A stretch of DNA of 13,070 nt from RGIG426 sp045600765 (GCA_045600765.1 JAZRYM010000050.1:1-13070), one strand, 5' to 3'; positions 6,173 to 12,931 are shown, numbered from the stretch's first letter. A program made the numbers and translations. Notes: generated by a model from the sequence alone, not told the origin.

Positions 6173-6208
6173 ATGTGTCGCTTGTTCGGAAAGGGGACGG
6201 TCTTGTGA
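6173..6208 (+). CDS. Putative 11-codon upstream ORF overlapping the membrane protein start
   Basis: ATG at 6173-6175, preceded by AGAGG with a 6-base gap, opens a reading frame encoding MCRLFGKGTVL. It ends at TGA 6206-6208, which overlaps the GTG start of the next gene (6205-6207) as GTGA. That is the standard geometry of translational coupling. The frame also contains the AAAGGGG that serves the downstream start, so ribosomes translating it would cover that site. It is too short to judge by codon use; it could be a regulatory leader peptide or chance. Confidence 0.45.
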   Translation: MCRLFGKGTVL

Positions 6209-7200
6209 AACGCCGTTTATTGGGAAACCCGTTGTGGATGGCTTTGGTGATGACGGGCGTTCTCGCCTTTATACAAATTAACGCCGCGCGGACGATTGAC
6301 ACCGCGGGAACGAACCGTCAATGGGCGATTTATGCTTCGGTGGCGGTGTTGCTTGTGTTTTTCGGGCTGATTACGCTCGCTACCGCGCTCGGTCGCCGCG
6401 GCGCGTTGCTCTTTTGGGGTGAATCGTCCATGTTGCTCGGTTTTACCGGGGTGGTCGCGGGCGCGACCCTCTTTATGACGGTCGGGCAGCAGGCGTGGAC
6501 TTTTGTGCAAACGGGAAAAGCGCCCGCACCGTACTATACCGTTTTCAGTTCGGCAGACCGCTTGTTCCTTTACGGCACGTTGCTGTTTGGGGTGCTCGGC
6601 GGTATCGCGCTGTTGTTGTTCGGCTTTTTGTGGATGTTCGGCAAACCTGTCGGCTCTACGCTTGGACAACTGTTTGCCCTGTTCCCGATTTTTTGGGCGG
6701 CGTGCCGTCTCGCGCGGTATGTGATGTCTTACTCCTCCACCGTTCGCAACGCTTTTTCGTCGGCGCAGGCGGCTATGCTGATTTTGTCGCTGTTCTTCTT
6801 CTACGTTTTCGGTCAGCACCTGAACGGGCGGCTGAAATTGACGGGAGTGGAACTGCCCGCGAGCGCGTTTGCGTTCGGGATGATTGCCGTCAGCGCGTTT
6901 GCCGCGCAATGGGTGGTGCAGACGTATTATCCCGATTTGATTGCCGGCGTCGTGGTGGTGCCGGATGTGACCGATTTGCTGTGCGGCGTGTTTGCGCTGG
7001 CGGCGGGCACGGTGGCGTGCTCCAAAAAAGCGGCGGACAAAACGCCGGACTATGAAGAAGCCAGAGAGGCCGCGGCGCTTGCCGCCGTCATCGGCGAGGA
7101 CAAAAAAGAGACGGTGCCGCTGACCGCACCGACGGCGGTGACCGCGCCTGCGCCGGCAGAAACGGAGTCGGCGGAAATTCCCGCCGCGCCGGAAGAATAA
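6205..7200 (+). CDS. Polytopic membrane protein of unknown function
   Basis: I do not recognise this family. From the chosen GTG start it has 331 residues with about seven or eight hydrophobic segments (roughly 9-27, 40-62, 68-93, 121-145, 153-172, 188-205, 220-238, 256-272). A hydrophilic tail of about 58 residues, rich in Ala, Pro, Glu and Thr, starts with Lys/Asp and ends AAPEE. The loop at about 94-118 (QQAWTFVQTGKAPAPYYTVFSSADR) and the stretch RYVMSYSSTVRNAFSS at 171-186 are the most distinctive non-membrane parts. GTG 6205-6207 has AAAGGGG 8 bases upstream. An in-frame ATG at 6154 would add 17 residues but has no ribosome binding site and lies only about 18 bases from the predicted transcription start. 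The gene has its own promoter and terminator and is divergent from spoIID. No enzymatic motif is seen. Confidence 0.8.
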   Translation: MKRRLLGNPLWMALVMTGVLAFIQINAARTIDTAGTNRQWAIYASVAVLLVFFGLITLATALGRRGALLFWGESSMLLGFTGVVAGATLFMTVGQQAWTFVQTGKAPAPYYTVFSSADRLFLYGTLLFGVLGGIALLLFGFLWMFGKPVGSTLGQLFALFPIFWAACRLARYVMSYSSTVRNAFSSAQAAMLILSLFFFYVFGQHLNGRLKLTGVELPASAFAFGMIAVSAFAAQWVVQTYYPDLIAGVVVVPDVTDLLCGVFALAAGTVACSKKAADKTPDYEEAREAAALAAVIGEDKKETVPLTAPTAVTAPAPAETESAEIPAAPEE

Positions 7201-7222
7201 AACGAAAAAAGAGAAAAGAACA

Positions 7223-7255
7223 AAAAGAGCGCGTTGACGCGCTCTTTTCCTTTTT
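7223..7255 (+). terminator. Intrinsic terminator of the membrane protein gene
   Basis: An 11-base-pair perfect stem (7223-7233 with 7238-7248) with loop TTGA, whose 3' arm ends in TTTT and is followed by CC and TTTTT. It begins 22 bases after the stop codon. Confidence 0.9.
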
Positions 7256-7282
7256 GGGTTGCACAAAAGGACAATAGTTTTA

Positions 7283-7312
7283 CAGTTCCCGCCAAACTGA
7301 GCCGAAAACGGC
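7283..7312. repeat. Two small dyads upstream of the gap promoter
   Basis: CAGTT (7283-7287) is inverted as AACTG (7295-7299), and GCCGAAAACGGC (7301-7312) is a 4+4+4 dyad. Both lie 20-50 bases upstream of the gap -35 box, where an activator could bind. They are short, so chance is quite possible. Confidence 0.3.
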
Positions 7313-7332
7313 AAAAAAGTTGAAAAAAGCCC

Positions 7333-7361
7333 TTGAAATGTTTGGAAAAACGGGATATAAT
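7333..7361 (+). promoter_or_regulatory. Sigma-A promoter of gap
   Basis: -35 TTGAAA (7333-7338), a 17-base spacer and consensus -10 TATAAT (7356-7361). The predicted start is near 7368, giving a leader of about 27 bases with the strong site GGAGGT at 7381-7386, 8 bases before the ATG. Confidence 0.9.
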
Positions 7362-7394
7362 AAGACGAACTAAACTTTTAGGAGGTTTATTACT

Positions 7395-8423
7395 ATGTCT
7401 GTCAAAGTTGCTATCAATGGTTTTGGCCGTATCGGTCGCTTGGCGTTCCGTCAAATGTTTGAGGCGGACGGCTACGAAGTCGTCGCTATCAACGACTTGA
7501 CCAGCCCGGCGATGCTCGCTCATCTGCTGAAATACGATACTGCCCAAGGTTCCTTCCTCGGCTATTATGGCGAGGGCAAACACACCGTCGAAGCCGGCGA
7601 GGATAACATCGTCGTGGACGGCAAAAAAATCACCATCTACAAAGAGGCGGATGCCAACAACTGCCCGTGGGGCAAAATCGGCGTGGACGTCGTGCTCGAA
7701 TGCACCGGTTTCTACACCAGCAAAGAAAAAGCGCAGGCGCACATCAACGCCGGTGCCAAAAAAGTGGTTATCTCCGCTCCGGCCGGTAACGATTTGCCGA
7801 CCATCGTTTACAACGTCAACCACAAAACCCTGACCAAAGAGGACAACATCATCTCTGCCGCTTCCTGCACCACCAACTGCTTGGCACCGATGGCGAAAGC
7901 CCTGAACGACAACTTCCCGGTCGTTTCCGGTATTATGTGCACCGTGCACGCCTACACCGGCGACCAGATGATTCTCGACGGCCCGCAGCGCAAAGGCGAT
8001 CTTCGCCGCTCCCGCGCCGGTGCCTGCAACATCGTGCCGAACTCCACCGGTGCCGCGAAAGCCATCGGTTTGGTTATCCCGGCTCTGAACGGCAAACTCA
8101 TCGGTGCCGCGCAGCGCATCCCGACCCCGACCGGCTCCACCACCCTGCTGACCGCCGTTGTCAAAGGCAAAGACATCACCGTTGACGCTGTCAACGCCGC
8201 GATGAAAGCGCAGGCGACCGAGTCCTTCGGCTACAACGAGGACCAAATCGTCTCCTCCGACATCATCGGCATGCGTTTCGGCTCCTTGTTCGATGCCACC
8301 CAGACCCTCGTTTCCAAAGTGGACGACGACACCTATCAGGTGCAGGTTGTTTCGTGGTACGACAACGAGAACAGCTACACGAGCCAGATGGTTCGCACCA
8401 TCAAATACTTCGCCGAGCTGTAA
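7395..8423 (+). CDS. gap: Glyceraldehyde-3-phosphate dehydrogenase, NAD-dependent type
   Basis: Cytosolic glycolytic enzyme that oxidises glyceraldehyde 3-phosphate to 1,3-bisphosphoglycerate with NAD+ and phosphate. The 342 residues carry the Rossmann motif NGFGRIGR at 8-15 and Asp34 in AINDLT, the residue that favours NAD over NADP. The active site SAASCTTNC has catalytic Cys158, and His185 lies in TVHAYTGDQ. The phosphate-binding segment GPQRKGDLRRSRAGACNIVP at 196-215 and STGAAKAIG at 217-225 are intact. The start is fixed by GGAGGT. Codon choice is visibly biased toward C-ending codons, as expected for an abundant protein. It is not followed by pgk or tpi, so it is separate from the usual glycolytic operon. 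No strong terminator follows, so some transcription may continue into the riboswitch leader. Confidence 0.98.
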   Translation: MSVKVAINGFGRIGRLAFRQMFEADGYEVVAINDLTSPAMLAHLLKYDTAQGSFLGYYGEGKHTVEAGEDNIVVDGKKITIYKEADANNCPWGKIGVDVVLECTGFYTSKEKAQAHINAGAKKVVISAPAGNDLPTIVYNVNHKTLTKEDNIISAASCTTNCLAPMAKALNDNFPVVSGIMCTVHAYTGDQMILDGPQRKGDLRRSRAGACNIVPNSTGAAKAIGLVIPALNGKLIGAAQRIPTPTGSTTLLTAVVKGKDITVDAVNAAMKAQATESFGYNEDQIVSSDIIGMRFGSLFDATQTLVSKVDDDTYQVQVVSWYDNENSYTSQMVRTIKYFAEL

Positions 8424-8445
8424 TTTACGGTTAAGCGATAGCCGG

Positions 8446-8479
8446 AAAGCCGCCCGCGCAAACGGGTTCGGACAATTTT
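8446..8479 (+). terminator. Weak terminator-like hairpin after gap
   Basis: CCGCCCG (about 8449-8455) can pair with CGGG and CGG across a two-base bulge (to about 8471), and is followed by ACAATTTT. This would be a leaky terminator at best. It is the only candidate between gap and the riboswitch. Confidence 0.3.
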
Positions 8480-8487
8480 CGGCAGGC

Positions 8488-8493
8488 TATAAA
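8488..8493 (+). promoter_or_regulatory. Candidate -10 box for the riboswitch-ribU transcript
   Basis: TATAAA at 8488-8493 resembles a -10 box, but no good -35 lies at the right distance (TTCGGA at 8467-8472 is only 15 bases away). A start near 8500 would also fall inside helix P1 of the aptamer. Transcription may instead start further upstream or come through from gap. Confidence 0.35.
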
Positions 8494-8495
8494 AC

Positions 8496-8607
<112 letters not shown>

Positions 8608-8625
8608 AAGCGTCATAGTACGTTT

Positions 8626-8668
8626 GCGCCCCTGCGAGTTTTCGCAGGGGCGCTTTTCTTTGTCTTTT
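8626..8668 (+). terminator. Riboswitch-controlled terminator in the ribU leader
   Basis: A perfect 12-base-pair stem (8626-8637 with 8642-8653) with loop GTTT is followed by TTTTCTTTGTCTTTTT. It lies 18 bases after P1 of the FMN aptamer and before the ribU ribosome binding site, making it the expression platform. GGGGCG at 8503-8508, part of the aptamer, can pair with CGCCCC at 8627-8632 and could act as the antiterminator when FMN is absent; that pairing is inference. Confidence 0.92.
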
Positions 8669-8695
8669 TGCATACGCTGAAAAAGGGGTGACAAA

Positions 8696-9256
8696 ATGCG
8701 CACAACACAGTATAACAAAACCCTGCGCCTTTGCGTGGTGGCGATGATGGCGGCGATGGCTTACGTTGCGATGGTGTTTCTCAAAGTGCCGGTGGTGCTT
8801 TTTTTGAGTTATGAGCCGAAAGACGTGTTTTTGACCCTCATCGCGCTGCTGGTTGACCCGCTTGCGGGGTTGCTTGCCACCGTGGCGGTGGCGTTTTTGG
8901 AGATGATTACCGTCAGTTCGACGGGACTGTGGGGATTTCTTATGAACATCCTTTCCACCGGTGCGTTTTTGCTTCCCGTCGCCCTGCTTTGCCGCAAAAA
9001 ACCGACACCCGCGCGCCGTGTGCTCGGCGCTGCGTGCGGCGTGGTGACGATGACCGCCACCATGCTTCTTTGGAACTATTTGATTGTTCCGCTGTATATG
9101 GGCACGTCCCGTGCGGACGTGTTGCCGCTGTTATGGTCGGCGTTTTTGCCGTTCAACCTTCTGAAAGGCGGCATCAACGCCGCGCTGGTACTGCTTTTGT
9201 TTGTGCCGGCACGCGCGGCGTTCAAAGCCGCTAAAATGTTGCCCGGTGACGGTTGA
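8696..9256 (+). CDS. ribU: Riboflavin ECF transporter substrate-binding (S) component RibU
   Basis: Membrane protein that binds riboflavin and, with the shared EcfA/EcfA'/EcfT energising module, imports it. The 186 residues form about six hydrophobic segments (about 11-29, 30-36 leading into 43-60, 60-76, 79-98, 107-131, 150-172). The family motif LSYEPKD lies at 37-43, just after the first helix pair, and FNLLKGG at 153-159 precedes the last helix, both typical of RibU. ATG 8696-8698 has AAAGGGG about 7 bases upstream. An FMN riboswitch and its terminator immediately precede the gene, which strongly supports riboflavin as the substrate. No ecfA or ecfT gene is present in the window, so the energising module must be encoded elsewhere. 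Confidence 0.95.
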   Translation: MRTTQYNKTLRLCVVAMMAAMAYVAMVFLKVPVVLFLSYEPKDVFLTLIALLVDPLAGLLATVAVAFLEMITVSSTGLWGFLMNILSTGAFLLPVALLCRKKPTPARRVLGAACGVVTMTATMLLWNYLIVPLYMGTSRADVLPLLWSAFLPFNLLKGGINAALVLLLFVPARAAFKAAKMLPGDG

Positions 9257-9281
9257 AATTTTTGATGCCATCTGCTATACT
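9253..9281 (+). promoter_or_regulatory. Sigma-A promoter of the cohesin-like lipoprotein gene
   Basis: -35 TTGAAA (9253-9258) overlaps the ribU stop codon (TGA 9254-9256). A 17-base spacer leads to -10 TATACT (9276-9281), preceded by TGC as an extended -10. The predicted start is near 9288. Confidence 0.82.
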
Positions 9282-9325
9282 GGAAAAAGCAATGACAGAA
9301 GAACCGAAAAACAGGAGGAACCATT

Positions 9326-9862
9326 ATGAAAAACAGACTGCTTGGCGCGCTGTGCGCCATGACACTGTGCCTGCTTTTTTTGTGCGGATGCGGCAAAGAG
9401 GAAAACGCGGCACCGACACAAAAACTCGGCAACAACGACCCGGCAAATCTCACGGCGACAACGCTGACTCTGACCGGCGCCACCGCAAAAGCGGGAGATA
9501 CGGTGGAATTGCAACTTTCGGTGGACGGGTCGTCCGATTTGTGGGGCTTTTCGTGGGAAGTGCATTACGACGACACGGCGCTTACTTCGGTGAGCGCGGC
9601 GGCAAGCGATGCGTATCTTGCCAATTTTGAGATGGACGTGACCTCGCACGTCAACCCGATTATCGTGCAGGGCGCGGGTCGCGAAATCAAAAACTACGAA
9701 ATGACGGGCACGGTCGCAACCTTGACGTTCCGCGTGGCGGACAATGCCGCGCCGGGCGAATACGCCGTCAACGTCGGGTGCAAAGAAGGGAACAACATCG
9801 ACGTGGATTCGCAGGAAATTCCCTTTACTCCCGTGACCGCGATTGTGAAAGTGGAAGCGTAA
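9326..9862 (+). CDS. Lipoprotein with a single cohesin-like domain
   Basis: A 178-residue secreted lipoprotein. Residues 1-22 are a lipoprotein signal: a basic start (KNR), a hydrophobic core and the lipobox LCGC with the lipidated cysteine at 22. After a short linker, about residues 41-177 have the pattern of a cohesin domain (PF00963-like beta sandwich): AKAGDTVELQLSV near 54-66, DLWGFSWEVHYDDTALTSV near 71-89, GTVATLTFRVAD near 128-139, then PGEYAVNVG and a final VTAIVKV strand. Cohesins bind dockerin domains and tether enzymes to scaffolds or the cell surface; here the lipid anchor would hold it on the outer face of the membrane. ATG follows AGGAGG closely. The gene is monocistronic with its own promoter and terminator. 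The domain is recognised from pattern only; another immunoglobulin-like fold is possible. No dockerin partner is seen in the window. Confidence 0.75.
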   Translation: MKNRLLGALCAMTLCLLFLCGCGKEENAAPTQKLGNNDPANLTATTLTLTGATAKAGDTVELQLSVDGSSDLWGFSWEVHYDDTALTSVSAAASDAYLANFEMDVTSHVNPIIVQGAGREIKNYEMTGTVATLTFRVADNAAPGEYAVNVGCKEGNNIDVDSQEIPFTPVTAIVKVEA

Positions 9863-9883
9863 AAGCAAGTCAAAAAACGAAAA

Positions 9884-9923
9884 AACAAGAAACGAGCCGT
9901 GGCGTTGGCCACGGCTCGTTTTT
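9884..9923. terminator. Bidirectional terminator between the cohesin-like lipoprotein and PBP genes
   Basis: A perfect 13-base-pair stem (9891-9903 with 9908-9920) with loop GTTG. On the plus strand it continues into TTTTT (9919-9923). On the minus strand it is followed by a T-rich stretch (complement of the A-rich 9871-9890). It lies between two convergent genes and can end both. Confidence 0.9.
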
Positions 9924-9956
9924 ATCGGAGAATATTCTGTTGCGTTGGGAAAGGGT

Positions 9957-12281
9957 TTAGTCCGCAGGGGTGTCGGGCGTTTCTTCCTCGTCCGACACGT
10001 CGTTCTCCGGCGGCTCTTCGTTTTGGTGAGAAGAAGCGGGCGTTTCTTGCCCCGAGGAATGGTTGTTGTTTGGTTGCAGGGGCTTCGTGGCGTTGTTTTT
10101 CGGTGCGGTCGTGGTCGGGGTGTTGTTTTTGGCGGTTGTCTTGGGTTTTGCTATCGCACCGCACGACGTGCAGGTACCGGGGATGTTCGACAAACGATAC
10201 ACGCCGACGGCGCAATCGGGGCACGAGCCGGAAGCGAGCAGTCCCGTCCGACGGCAGAAGGTCAGCTCTTTCGTCTCGCCGAAATGCTCAAAGGAGCCGC
10301 CGGGGAATTTGTTGTTTAAGAGGTGCATACCCTCGTTCCACAGCGTTTTGACCGCTTGCGCCTGCGTGTAGGTCATCTCATTGTTGTAGCGATAACCGAA
10401 CCAGCATCCCGCCACGAAATTCGTGGTGCCGCCGACGGCAAGCACGTCGTTGTTGGCGTCGGTGGTACCCGTTTTGGCGAACACCTCGGTGCTTGTCGGC
10501 CAACTGCCGTTGAGCTTGTAAAGCGTGCCGAGACTGCCGCGCACAACCTGTTGCATCAGGCGGTTCATCACGTAGGAAGAATCTTCGGAAAGGGCTTGTA
10601 CGCCGAGCGGTGCGGTTTGCAAAATGACCTCGCCCTGCGCGTTTTCCACCTTGTCGTAGCAGTAGAACCCGTTGTAGACACCGCCGTTGCCGAAGATTTG
10701 GTAGGCGGAGGTCAGCTCGCTCAAATACGCGCCGTAGGTGGCACCGCCGAGACCGAGCGCGGAGAAGTTGATGTCGTCCTCCACGTAGGTGGAGATGCCG
10801 AGCACGTTGGTCAAAAAGTCGTAACTGTTGTCAAGACCCACTTGGTTTAACACCTGCGTCGCCACCGTGTTGAGCGATTGCTGCAACCCGAGGTAGAGCA
10901 GGGTATAGCCGTTGTCGAACGCGTAGGAATAGCCGTAGTTCGGCGGCCACGGTTTGCCGCCGACCGTCAGGCACGGCGCATCCGCCACGCGGCTGGAATA
11001 GTTGAATAGGTTGTATTCAATACCGAGGTCGTACAGCGCAATCGGCTTGATAGACGAGCCGGGTTGCCGCTTCGACATAGTGGAGATGTTCGTTACGCGG
11101 TCGCCCGTTTTCACGCCGCGGTCGCCCACCGTGGTGATAACCTTGCCGTCGTAATCGGTGGCAAAAAACGCCACGCGCGGGTCTTCCTCGTCACCGGGGA
11201 TGGCATCGGGGTAGATGGATTCGTCGGCATACAACCGCTCCATCGCGGTTTGCAATTTCACGTCTTCCCACGAATAGATGTGCAGACCGCCGTAGTAAAT
11301 CATATTTTCCGCTTGGGCGTAGGAGTAGCCGTATTGCTCCATCAAATCCTCAATGACGCTTTCGATGACCATATCGGTGTAGTAGTCCTGCACGCTGACG
11401 TACGACACGTTGCTTGACAAAATCAGTTCTTCGCCCATGGCTTGGTCGTATTCATCCTGCGTGATAAAGCCGAGTTTCCGCATTTTCCACAGCACCGTCT
11501 GTTGCCGGTCACGCACGTTTTCCGGATGGAGATAGGGGTCGTAGTACGACGGGTTTTGGGTGATGCTGGCAAGCACGGCACATTCCGCAAGGGACAGGTC
11601 TTTGACGTCCTTGCTGAAATAATAGTTGGCGCCGAAGCCCACGCCGGTAATGTTGTCCGACAAGGGCAAAATGTTTAGATAGGATTCGAGAATTTCGTCT
11701 TTGGAATACTGTTTTTCCAGTTCGAGCGCTTTCATGATTTCGGTCACTTTGCGCATCACGGTGTGGTCGTTGTCACCCGTCAACTGTTTGACGAGCTGTT
11801 GAGTCAGCGTGGAACCGCCGTATTCTACCGACGAGAACTTGAACACCATATTGACAACGGCGGAAGCGGTACGTTTCCAGTCCACGCCGTCGTGCTGACG
11901 GAACCGCTCATCTTCAATCGCGATGACGGCGTTTTGCATATTGGCGGGGATTTCGTCGAGGTCTGCCCAAATGTGGTTGGAGCCTTCAAGGTGCATAAAT
12001 TCTTTCCATTTGTCGGCTTCTTTGTCGTAGGTCAGCATCACGCTGGTGCCCATATTGCCGGAAGTGGTCAATTCAGGGACGTCCGCGCCCGAGTCCACGG
12101 CGTTGGAGATATAATACGCCATAATGCCTACGACCAGACAGCCGGTCACAAAAAAGACGAGAAAAACCGTAAACAGGCACTTCATGGCAACACTCAGCAC
12201 TTTCCACGTCCGTTTCGCCGCCTTGCGGCCATACCACGGGGTCGCGGAAGTGCGCTTGTTCGCGCGGTTGTCCTTCGCCAT
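9957..12281 (-). CDS. Class A penicillin-binding protein (bifunctional transglycosylase/transpeptidase, PBP1a type)
   Basis: It polymerises glycan strands from lipid II and cross-links their peptides outside the membrane. From the chosen ATG it has 774 residues: a basic cytoplasmic tail (1-28), one membrane anchor (about 29-57), a GT51 transglycosylase domain and a transpeptidase domain. GT51 motifs are AVIAIEDERFRQH with catalytic Glu123 and GGSTLTQQ at 155-162. Transpeptidase motifs are Ser409-x-x-Lys412 in RQPGSSIKP, SLN at 469-471 and KTG at 603-605. The C-terminus has Cys at 676, 687, 690, 704 and 707, including CPDC and CTSC, followed by a Thr/Asn/Pro-rich linker and an acidic end. ATG 12279-12281 sits after AAAGGAGTGG; the in-frame GTG 18 bases upstream overlaps that site and is rejected as the start. 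Its own promoter is at 12327-12355. Confidence 0.96.
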   Translation of the reverse strand: MAKDNRANKRTSATPWYGRKAAKRTWKVLSVAMKCLFTVFLVFFVTGCLVVGIMAYYISNAVDSGADVPELTTSGNMGTSVMLTYDKEADKWKEFMHLEGSNHIWADLDEIPANMQNAVIAIEDERFRQHDGVDWKRTASAVVNMVFKFSSVEYGGSTLTQQLVKQLTGDNDHTVMRKVTEIMKALELEKQYSKDEILESYLNILPLSDNITGVGFGANYYFSKDVKDLSLAECAVLASITQNPSYYDPYLHPENVRDRQQTVLWKMRKLGFITQDEYDQAMGEELILSSNVSYVSVQDYYTDMVIESVIEDLMEQYGYSYAQAENMIYYGGLHIYSWEDVKLQTAMERLYADESIYPDAIPGDEEDPRVAFFATDYDGKVITTVGDRGVKTGDRVTNISTMSKRQPGSSIKPIALYDLGIEYNLFNYSSRVADAPCLTVGGKPWPPNYGYSYAFDNGYTLLYLGLQQSLNTVATQVLNQVGLDNSYDFLTNVLGISTYVEDDINFSALGLGGATYGAYLSELTSAYQIFGNGGVYNGFYCYDKVENAQGEVILQTAPLGVQALSEDSSYVMNRLMQQVVRGSLGTLYKLNGSWPTSTEVFAKTGTTDANNDVLAVGGTTNFVAGCWFGYRYNNEMTYTQAQAVKTLWNEGMHLLNNKFPGGSFEHFGETKELTFCRRTGLLASGSCPDCAVGVYRLSNIPGTCTSCGAIAKPKTTAKNNTPTTTAPKNNATKPLQPNNNHSSGQETPASSHQNEEPPENDVSDEEETPDTPAD

Positions 12282-12326
12282 GAAAACCACTCCTTTCACA
12301 AAAGCAAAAATGCCGTATATAAAGGT

Positions 12327-12355
12327 AGTATAAACAATTTTTTTCGAATTGTCAA
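12327..12355 (-). promoter_or_regulatory. Sigma-A promoter of the PBP gene
   Basis: On the minus strand, consensus -35 TTGACA (12350-12355), a 17-base A/T-rich spacer and -10 TATACT (12327-12332). The predicted start is near 12320, leaving a leader of about 40 bases. Confidence 0.88.
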
Positions 12356-12425
12356 ACCCTTTCGCGTATGAAACGCGCCAAAAAAGGGAAAAATACCCGT
12401 AAAAAGTGAAAAAGGAGTGGCGTTT

Positions 12426-12752
12426 ATGGGAAAATGGTGGCTTTGCGGGGTGTCGGCAGCGGTGCTCGTCGTGTCGGTATCGCTTTTGTTTGGCTTGTCG
12501 GCAAAAACACCCGCGACCGCGACCTCACATTCCGCGCCCGCAAAAACGACGGTCACCACGCGCGACGTTTACGGCACGCTCGGCGTGTGGAACGGACAAC
12601 TGGCGCTTTTTTGCGGCGAGAACACGCCCGACACCGTGTACGACGTGTGGGTGAACACCTTGCCGCTTGAAGAACAGCAACGCTTGGCGGCGGGCATTGT
12701 CGCGCCTACCCGCGCGGCATTCCTCACCTTGTTGCAAGAGTATACGGGATAA
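12426..12752 (+). CDS. Small membrane-anchored protein with a BofC C-terminal-like region
   Basis: A 108-residue protein with an uncleaved-looking N-terminal hydrophobic segment (about 4-24), a Thr/Ala/Pro-rich linker (25-45) and a compact C-terminal region (about 46-106). The order VYGTLGVWNGQLALF, then TVYDVWVNTLPLEEQQRLAAGI, then a short amphipathic helix resembles the C-terminal domain of BofC-like proteins in Clostridia (a pattern of the type V-x-Y-N-G-x-V-A-V-F ... D-V-x-V-x-T-L-P). BofC in Bacillus is a secreted forespore protein that restrains the SpoIVB protease. ATG 12426-12428 lies 8 bases after AAGGAG; an in-frame GTG nine bases upstream overlaps that site. The gene is divergent from the PBP gene; I see no clear promoter for it in the 140-base gap. 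The domain call is tentative and the function here unknown. Confidence 0.65.
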   Translation: MGKWWLCGVSAAVLVVSVSLLFGLSAKTPATATSHSAPAKTTVTTRDVYGTLGVWNGQLALFCGENTPDTVYDVWVNTLPLEEQQRLAAGIVAPTRAAFLTLLQEYTG

Positions 12753-12760
12753 TACGAAGC

Positions 12761-12782
12761 GTATAATTTAATGCGATTATAC
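12761..12782. repeat. A/T-rich inverted repeat after the small protein gene
   Basis: GTATAAT (12761-12767) and ATTATAC (12776-12782) form a 7-base stem with an 8-base loop, 8 bases past the stop codon. It is followed by A residues, not T, on the plus strand, so it is not a typical terminator for that gene. It adjoins the larger inverted repeat. Confidence 0.4.
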
Positions 12783-12787
12783 AAAAA

Positions 12788-12866
12788 AGGACGTCGAGGG
12801 CGCCGTCCCCTACGATGTGGTACCATCTTCCGGCGAGCGTGTAGGGGGCGGCGCCCTCGACGCCCC
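12788..12866. repeat. Large imperfect inverted repeat (MITE/REP-like intergenic element)
   Basis: The 26-base arms 12788-12813 and 12841-12866 are inverted copies with 23 of 26 positions matching. The core CGTCGAGGGCGCCG followed by CCCCTAC is kept in both, and one mismatch is a G-U pair in RNA. The 27-base middle contains the small palindrome TGGTACCA (12817-12824). The element is GC-rich between A/T-rich flanks and codes for nothing I can see. Such structures are typical of dispersed, non-autonomous intergenic repeats; only one full copy is in this window. Confidence 0.75.
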
Positions 12867-12912
12867 TTCTCAAAATGACATACCGTTTTATGGTTACGCA
12901 CCGCAACTGGTT

Positions 12913-12931
12913 GCCGTCCCCTACACGCACG
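12913..12931. repeat. Partial third copy of the inverted-repeat arm
   Basis: GCCGTCCCCTACACGCACG matches the reverse complement of 12836-12854 at 17 of 19 positions. It is in the same orientation as the left arm of the element at 12788-12866. It is probably a decayed or nested copy of the same repeat, about 110 bases away from the left arm. Confidence 0.6.

Noticed and set aside
5827..6204. Long N-terminal extension of the unknown membrane protein
   Set aside because: It would overlap the spoIID-like gene by about 250 bases, precede the clear promoter at 6101-6129 and add a Cys/Gly/Arg-rich shadow sequence. The GTG at 6205 has a good ribosome binding site.
6090..6204. A sigma-E-type promoter for the spoIID-like gene
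   Set aside because: CATAGATA-like and other A/T-rich pieces occur on the minus strand, but no pair of boxes at a proper distance stands out enough to call.
7050..8246. A 398-codon minus-strand open frame antisense to gap
   Set aside because: Mirror of the strongly codon-biased gap gene; it also runs through the gap promoter and a terminator.
12282..12299. GTG at 12297-12299 as the PBP start
   Set aside because: It overlaps the AAAGGAG that serves the ATG at 12279-12281, so it cannot be served by it.
12761..12866. CRISPR array or terminator reading of the right-end repeats
   Set aside because: There are only two inverted arms and one partial copy, with no regularly spaced direct repeats. 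No T-tract follows either hairpin on the plus strand.
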